Under the pieces are notes generated by a model. It saw only the letters and a list, made by a program, of their open reading frames with translations. It had not been told where the DNA came from and did not search any database. The translations under genes were made by a program, and so were the position numbers. From the NCBI GenBank assembly GCA_028554755.1, contig JAPTOF010000021.1, positions 2,839,501 through 2,903,500 on the forward strand: a stretch of DNA of 64,000 nucleotides, read 5' to 3'. The stretch is from Cordia subcordata. Its lineage: Eukaryota; Streptophyta; Magnoliopsida; Boraginales; Cordiaceae. Positions 59,330-64,000 of this stretch are shown here, one piece after another (positions within the stretch are counted from its first letter, which is position 1; the number at the start of each line of letters is the position of its first letter).

Positions 59330-59483
59330 CAAATTCATTCTTTTTCTAGTTCCATTCTATTCCTTGTTTATTTCGATATATTAATCATCATCTAAGAACT
59401 TAAAACTGTTATATAAATTTTAGCAAATGCATTGAGGAAACATTCCTTACCAGAACAAATTTACATTTCCATCAGATAAATAC
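59330..59483 (-). promoter_or_regulatory. Distal part of the LecRK upstream block
   Basis: tatataaattttagcaaatgcattgaggaaacattccttacc matches the block at about 21400-21450 and 62575-62620. It is the far end of the upstream region that belongs to the dead LecRK at 40728-42081. Confidence 0.6.
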
Positions 59484-59623
59484 GCCGATTCTTCTCAATT
59501 AATTTCTTTATTGTTTTGTTACAACATAGAGAAGTCCCACATCAAGAAATCTCGCCAATTCTTCTTAATTAATTTCTTTATTATTTTGTTACAACATATA
59601 GAAGTCCCACATTAGAAAATCTC
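59484..59623. repeat. 70-bp tandem duplication at a TRIM insertion edge
   Basis: Two copies, 59484-59553 and 59554-59623, each hold 'attcttctcaattaatttctttatt' and the start of a TRIM LTR (TGTTACAACATA). The duplication therefore happened after the TRIM inserted. Confidence 0.8.
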
Positions 59624-59915
59624 AAGATTCAAGATCACTGTATAAAGATTCTGGGCTGCTCCTAATATTAACTAATTGGTTTTTATGATGAAATCTTAGT
59701 TATTCTTCACACAGTATTAGAGTTCGGCTTTTGGTCCAGTTCTCACACTACGCATATATTCACATGTGACTTTTCAAGCTCGCCTATTGTGTACATCCGT
59801 TCATCATGGTCCATATCCTATTTCGGGTCACACGACAATCCAAATTTTGTAAATCACTATATAAAAGTCTTCCATCACTTCTCATATTGATCATTTGGTA
59901 AGATGATTCTTCACA
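59587..59915 (+). mobile_element. TRIM-like element, second locus
   Basis: LTR of about 125 bp (59587-59711), TGTTACAACATATAGAAG... to ...TTCTTCACA, followed by a degenerate primer site. An internal region of about 120 bp has the same wording as that after LTR B in the array at 28292. A 5'-truncated second LTR ends at about 59915 (gattcttcaca). Confidence 0.65.
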
Positions 59916-59920
59916 TGTTT

Positions 59921-60417
59921 AATGAGTGAAGTCAATGGGCTATAGCAACTCATTTTATATATTATTTTCTATCACTTTTTCTCTCAACATCGTCCTTAGA
60001 TTGCTGTTAATTGTAAATGGTTGGAGTTGTCAACCATTACATCATTTGGGGCTTGTCTTTCTTCTCCTCCTCCACCGCATTGTTGTCGTAGCTTTTTGCT
60101 TATTTTAATAAAAGGCTTTTTGTTTATTTTAATAAAAGGCCCCAAGGTGAAACACCACTTCTTTATATAGGGGACAAAAAGTTTTCAATAATCTTCTTCC
60201 CTCACCATTTCCCTTTTCGTATATTTTTAAAATTCTAATATTCAGTATTTCAACCGCGCTAGTGAGTTATTACTAGTCTGTGATTAAAGGTAGTTTCATA
60301 CATAAATCTCTTGTTATGTATGAGATCTGAAAAATAGTCAAATTAATTTTGAAATATATATATATATATATTTCATAATTACCTTCAACATGACGTCATA
60401 TTTTAAACAGTTTAACA
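59921..60417. other. Unassigned intergenic DNA
   Basis: No domain in the short ORF at 59926-60108. A (TA)n run lies at 60354-60371. Confidence 0.5.
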
Positions 60418-62775
60418 GTATAACAGGGTTGAAAGACATGATTCAATCTTGGTTCTAAAAATATTTTAGATAATTTTAGTCTCTTGAATTATGTCGCTTT
60501 ATAATGTGTTGGCTTGTTCAAGATAATAAGACCAAATGAGCACTTGCTTTTTCCAAAGTCCATTTCAAATTGAGGTTCAGCACAAAAAAAAAAAGAAAAA
60601 AGGTACATTCGACAAAAATGGTACATAAGATATTTAGTTATGAACAAAACTATGTTTCGAATAGCTTGAACCAAAATTTTGGCAAAGTATCAATTATGTT
60701 ATTGTTCCTCAAATTGCATTTTATAAACATATATTCATTTATGATTAATGGTTAGACATATTATTTAAACAAACTTAACAACTTAAAAAGATAAAAAAAA
60801 GATAAAGATTAAAAATAAAAATTTTAAAATTAAGATAAAATTAAAAATTAAAAGTATAAGAGTTTAAAAAGATTAAGAATCTAAAAGTTCAAAAATTAAA
60901 ATTAAAAATTAAAAATTGAAGTTAAAAAATAAATTTTAAACTAACAAAAATATGAAATTTTAAATACAAATAAATAAAATCACAAATAGCACTTTAAATA
61001 ACAATTTTATTACGAACTACTTTACTCAGCAGCCCGTTTAAATTCAGTATTTTTTAAAATAGCAATAGCGAATAGTAACAGTATTGCCAACTAGTCCTAA
61101 CCAGTTATTTTTCTGTAGAACATTGACATTTTCTTCCATGCCAGAGAAGCAAGGAAAGGTTCATTGCTAGCATATGCTTTTTAGTACTTTCCACCGTCAT
61201 CAAAAGCTATAAAAAGCTATAAGGGTAAAATGCATCAAATCTTCCTTTGATTTATTATAAGTGCACGATATTCTTTTATGGTTCCAAAAGTCTCATAATA
61301 AGCTCCTGTAGTGAACAAAAGTTTTATGTGCGCCCTTTACTGACTACACTCTCTTAACAGCGTTAAAAATTTACTGCAAACAAACATTAAAACCTTACCC
61401 CCTTGTTTATTATTATTATTTTTTTTTTTGTCAATTTTTTTGGTTAAGAATTCACAATATATTCTTGTTCTTAATTTTCACCCCTTTGCGATAAGATGAT
61501 TTCTTTCAATCTCAATTTTCGTATAATGAAATTCTCGTTTATAACAAAGGAAAAAAACACCACTAATTCCATCTGAGAAAGGTCATAAGAAGCTTTCACG
61601 AAAAACGCAAAAATCAAAATGAAATCCGAGGGCTCATCACCGCACTAGAATTTTCAGAACAAAGTTCAATCGCCATGGCCAAGAAACTTTCAATTTAGCA
61701 AACCATTCCAAGGAAACAGTTGGGCTTTAAAGGTGGAAAAGAACCATTATTAGACATGTCAAACCTAATACGCAAAGACCTGGGTAAAAATCCCAACTGC
61801 CAGATCTTAACATGCATGAAATGGAGGTTTGATTTTTTTGTAAAATGCAGCCATTAATCAATTAGGGTTGGTTATGCACATTTGGGTGTTTGAGAATTTT
61901 TGCTTTTGTTAATTGTTATGCACGTATTAAACAAAAAAAAAAAAAAGAAAAAAAATTGAATGAACAGGTAAGGTTATTAATATTTTTTTTATTGTAAATT
62001 TTTAACATTGCTAGGGGAGTATAGATGACATGGGGTGCACGTGGTGCTTTTAGTCACCATGAAGGCTTATTGCGGGACTTTTGGCACCATAAGAGGTATT
62101 GTGCACTTATGTTAGATTACAAGAAATTTGGTGTATTTTACCCAAAGCTAAAGCTTAAATAATAATAGATAATATATAACAAAAATAATATATCCAAACT
62201 AGATGTCACAATATGTCAGAGAGACTAACAAATTAGTAGATTGGAATGGCCAATCAGGACCTCGTGTTTATTTCTTTCTTCTAAAGTCGCCATATTGATG
62301 ATCCTCATATCCAGTTAAGAGTCCAATGGGCATAACATCAGAGGGATTTTCTCCCTCAAATTAATCTAACCTCACCTAATATTATAATCATAAAAATAAA
62401 TTACTTATATAAAATCATTTTTGTTTTGCTCAATAAAATAACATGCATAACATGATAAATGGACAAACTTGTGATCTTATATAAGTCGTTGGAATCAAAA
62501 TACTTATATTTATTTTCATTCCCTCAAATATCAAACATGTCTACTTTCCAAGTTCATTTCATTCTCTTGAAACTGCTATATAAATTTTAACAAATGTATG
62601 AGGAAGCATTCCTTACCAAACAATTTAAATCACTTGTAAATAAATATGTATATTATTCTTCGAAAATGATTTTAATATCAAATCAACTTTTTATCCCATT
62701 ACATCTTCCTCTTTTTTTTTTTTCTTTTTTGGTCTTTCATGGTCGATGAAAATTTCTACTCATGTACCGAGAATG
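60418..62775 (-). promoter_or_regulatory. Orphan LecRK upstream block without a gene
   Basis: From the former start-codon region (ttgaaagacatgattcaatcttgg, where gaaagacatgg... is the start of the copy at 24642) it matches 24623-27640 base for base over long stretches. Its outer end matches 21100-21600. The gene body that should lie left of 60418 is absent; only about 20 bases of signal-peptide coding wording remain. Confidence 0.75.
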
Positions 62776-62814
62776 TAGTGGTAAAAGTCCACCCTAGTAC
62801 TCCAAATATTAGGG

Positions 62815-63190
62815 CACGTTTAGTTCCCCTATATTTCTATTTTTATTTTCATGGAAAAAAAAATTCATAAAAAAATTAAAAATAGTTCTTTTAGGAAATT
62901 AAAAAATATCAAAAATTTTTTTGAGTTTTTTTAGAAAAATTTGAAAATAAGGTAGAAATTTTATAAATAAAGTTGTTCTAAAAAATATTTAGAAAAAAAG
63001 GCGACATTTTTGTAAATAAAGAACGTTTCTAAAAATTTTGAAAACAAGGTGATAATTTAGTAAATAAACATAAAAAAAAATGTTTTGAGTGTCTGTTTTC
63101 CTAGTTTTCACTTTCTAGAACATAATTTAGAGTTTTGTTTAAATGAAAACTGTTTTTAGAAAATGAAAACAGAAAAAAAGGTTACAAGAG
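62815..63190. repeat. Possible fold-back remnant, A/T-rich
   Basis: Starts agggcacgtttagttcccc, a typical MITE opening, and contains A-rich words that recur in both halves, but no clean right end is visible. Confidence 0.3.
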
Positions 63191-63242
63191 GAGAAAAAAA
63201 AAATATTCTACTAATAGTAGCCCTGAGCTGGTGATGCTGTTG

Positions 63243-63740
63243 TTGTTTTTTCTTTTTTATTTTTTTTGGGTGAAAGCGGACAGCACTCCTCAATTTTATT
63301 GCCACAAAAAAAGATTACAAGTATGGAAGGCTAACACGTCAACTTTCATACAAAAGTAAATGAGATATGCAAAACGCAGATGCAAGAAAAATTAAATGAA
63401 GTAGTACCACTATAATAAATAAAAAATAAATTAGGTAGTACTATTATTTTTATAGACTCAAAAGACACGTAGACTTTAATATTAGAAATATCCGGTCTGT
63501 CACACTTTACAAGACCGCGTAGAATCCCCAAATTCTCAATGTCTTCAAAAACGACTAAACCTGTGGCATTAGCCCCAAGATTAGCTATATGATCCGCTGG
63601 TCTATTGCCCTCGCGACAAATACGCCATACTTGAGTGTGAAGGTCTTTAACCAACACTCTAGCTCGAGTGACAACGTGAGATAGCGCCCATGAGTGACTA
63701 GAACCATAAACTAGCTTCACTGCCCACATAGAATCCATTT
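63243..63740 (-). pseudogene. 3' end of a LINE retrotransposon: RNase H fragment
   Basis: The minus strand encodes the RNase H-like domain found at the C-terminus of plant non-LTR retrotransposons: EMDSMWAVKLV-like start, then VWRICREGNRPADHIANLGA. The conserved Asp of EGNRPAD is present. The piece is open from 63738 to 63346. A 3' untranslated part and an A-rich tail follow on the minus strand (63243-63270). All upstream domains (endonuclease, reverse transcriptase) are missing, as expected for a 5'-truncated insertion. Confidence 0.8.
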
Positions 63741-64000
63741 CTAGCCAGGTAGAAATGAATAATTCAATTATTAAGCTTGTTCTTGTTAAGATGAAGTCAA
63801 GCGTTTGAAGATAATACTAAACGCATGTATGCTTTGAGCAACAAATATATATTTTTTGGTATGTCATCCAAAGAACTTCAGTTTGCTGATCTCAGATCAT
63901 CCAGAATTACTCTAATAGTCACAGCACTATTTAATTGCAATAGCAGATAATTCTTATATAATATCTGATCATCTTACTAATCGAAAAACTGTACAAAAGT
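63741..64000. other. Intergenic DNA to the window end
   Basis: Nothing recognised. Confidence 0.5.

Overview
This is nuclear DNA from a flowering plant, probably a eudicot; the species cannot be named. The signs are AT-rich non-coding DNA, intronless L-type lectin receptor kinase (LecRK) genes, Ty1/copia elements primed by initiator tRNA-Met, Mutator-like elements (MULEs) carrying a plant mobile domain (PMD) gene, hAT, MULE and Tourist-like miniature elements, and (TA)n tracts. I see no tRNA or rRNA gene, no CRISPR array and no bacterial features.

The only clearly intact gene is a clade IV-like LecRK at 1465-3492 (minus). The rest of the window is a birth-and-death cluster of that family. 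There is a full-length copy broken by one base (13780-15665, plus), a middle fragment (19590-20160, minus), a full-length copy with four lesions (22634-24642, minus), a copy that lost its lectin domain and start codon (40728-42081, minus), a 40-bp 5' exon stub behind a LecRK upstream region (37060-38000, plus), and an upstream region with no gene (60418-62775, minus orientation). The upstream DNA of these copies is recognisably shared.

Retroelements fill the gaps. They include a decayed but complete copia element with LTRs (31428-36644), a truncated inverted relative (27657-28222), a solo LTR with target-site duplication (16027-16492), a related LTR fragment (17969-18246), a copia RNase H fragment (12285-12840), gypsy-like LTR pieces (1-495, 39130-39560), and a LINE RNase H fragment (63243-63740). 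A tandem TRIM-like array (28292-30633) is split by a small non-autonomous LTR element (29056-30524).

From 42187 to 57624 two large MULEs lie side by side in opposite orientation. Each has terminal inverted repeats and a convergent pair of genes: a MuDR-type transposase and a PMD protein. The first has a perfect 9-bp target duplication (ACAAAACGA) about 100 bp upstream of the dead LecRK at 40728-42081. The second lies about 115 bp further upstream in the same region. If both are removed in thought, a normal LecRK upstream region reappears (42082-42186, 50184-50289, 57634 onward to about 59500). All transposase and PMD genes carry stops or deletions, so neither element looks autonomous today.
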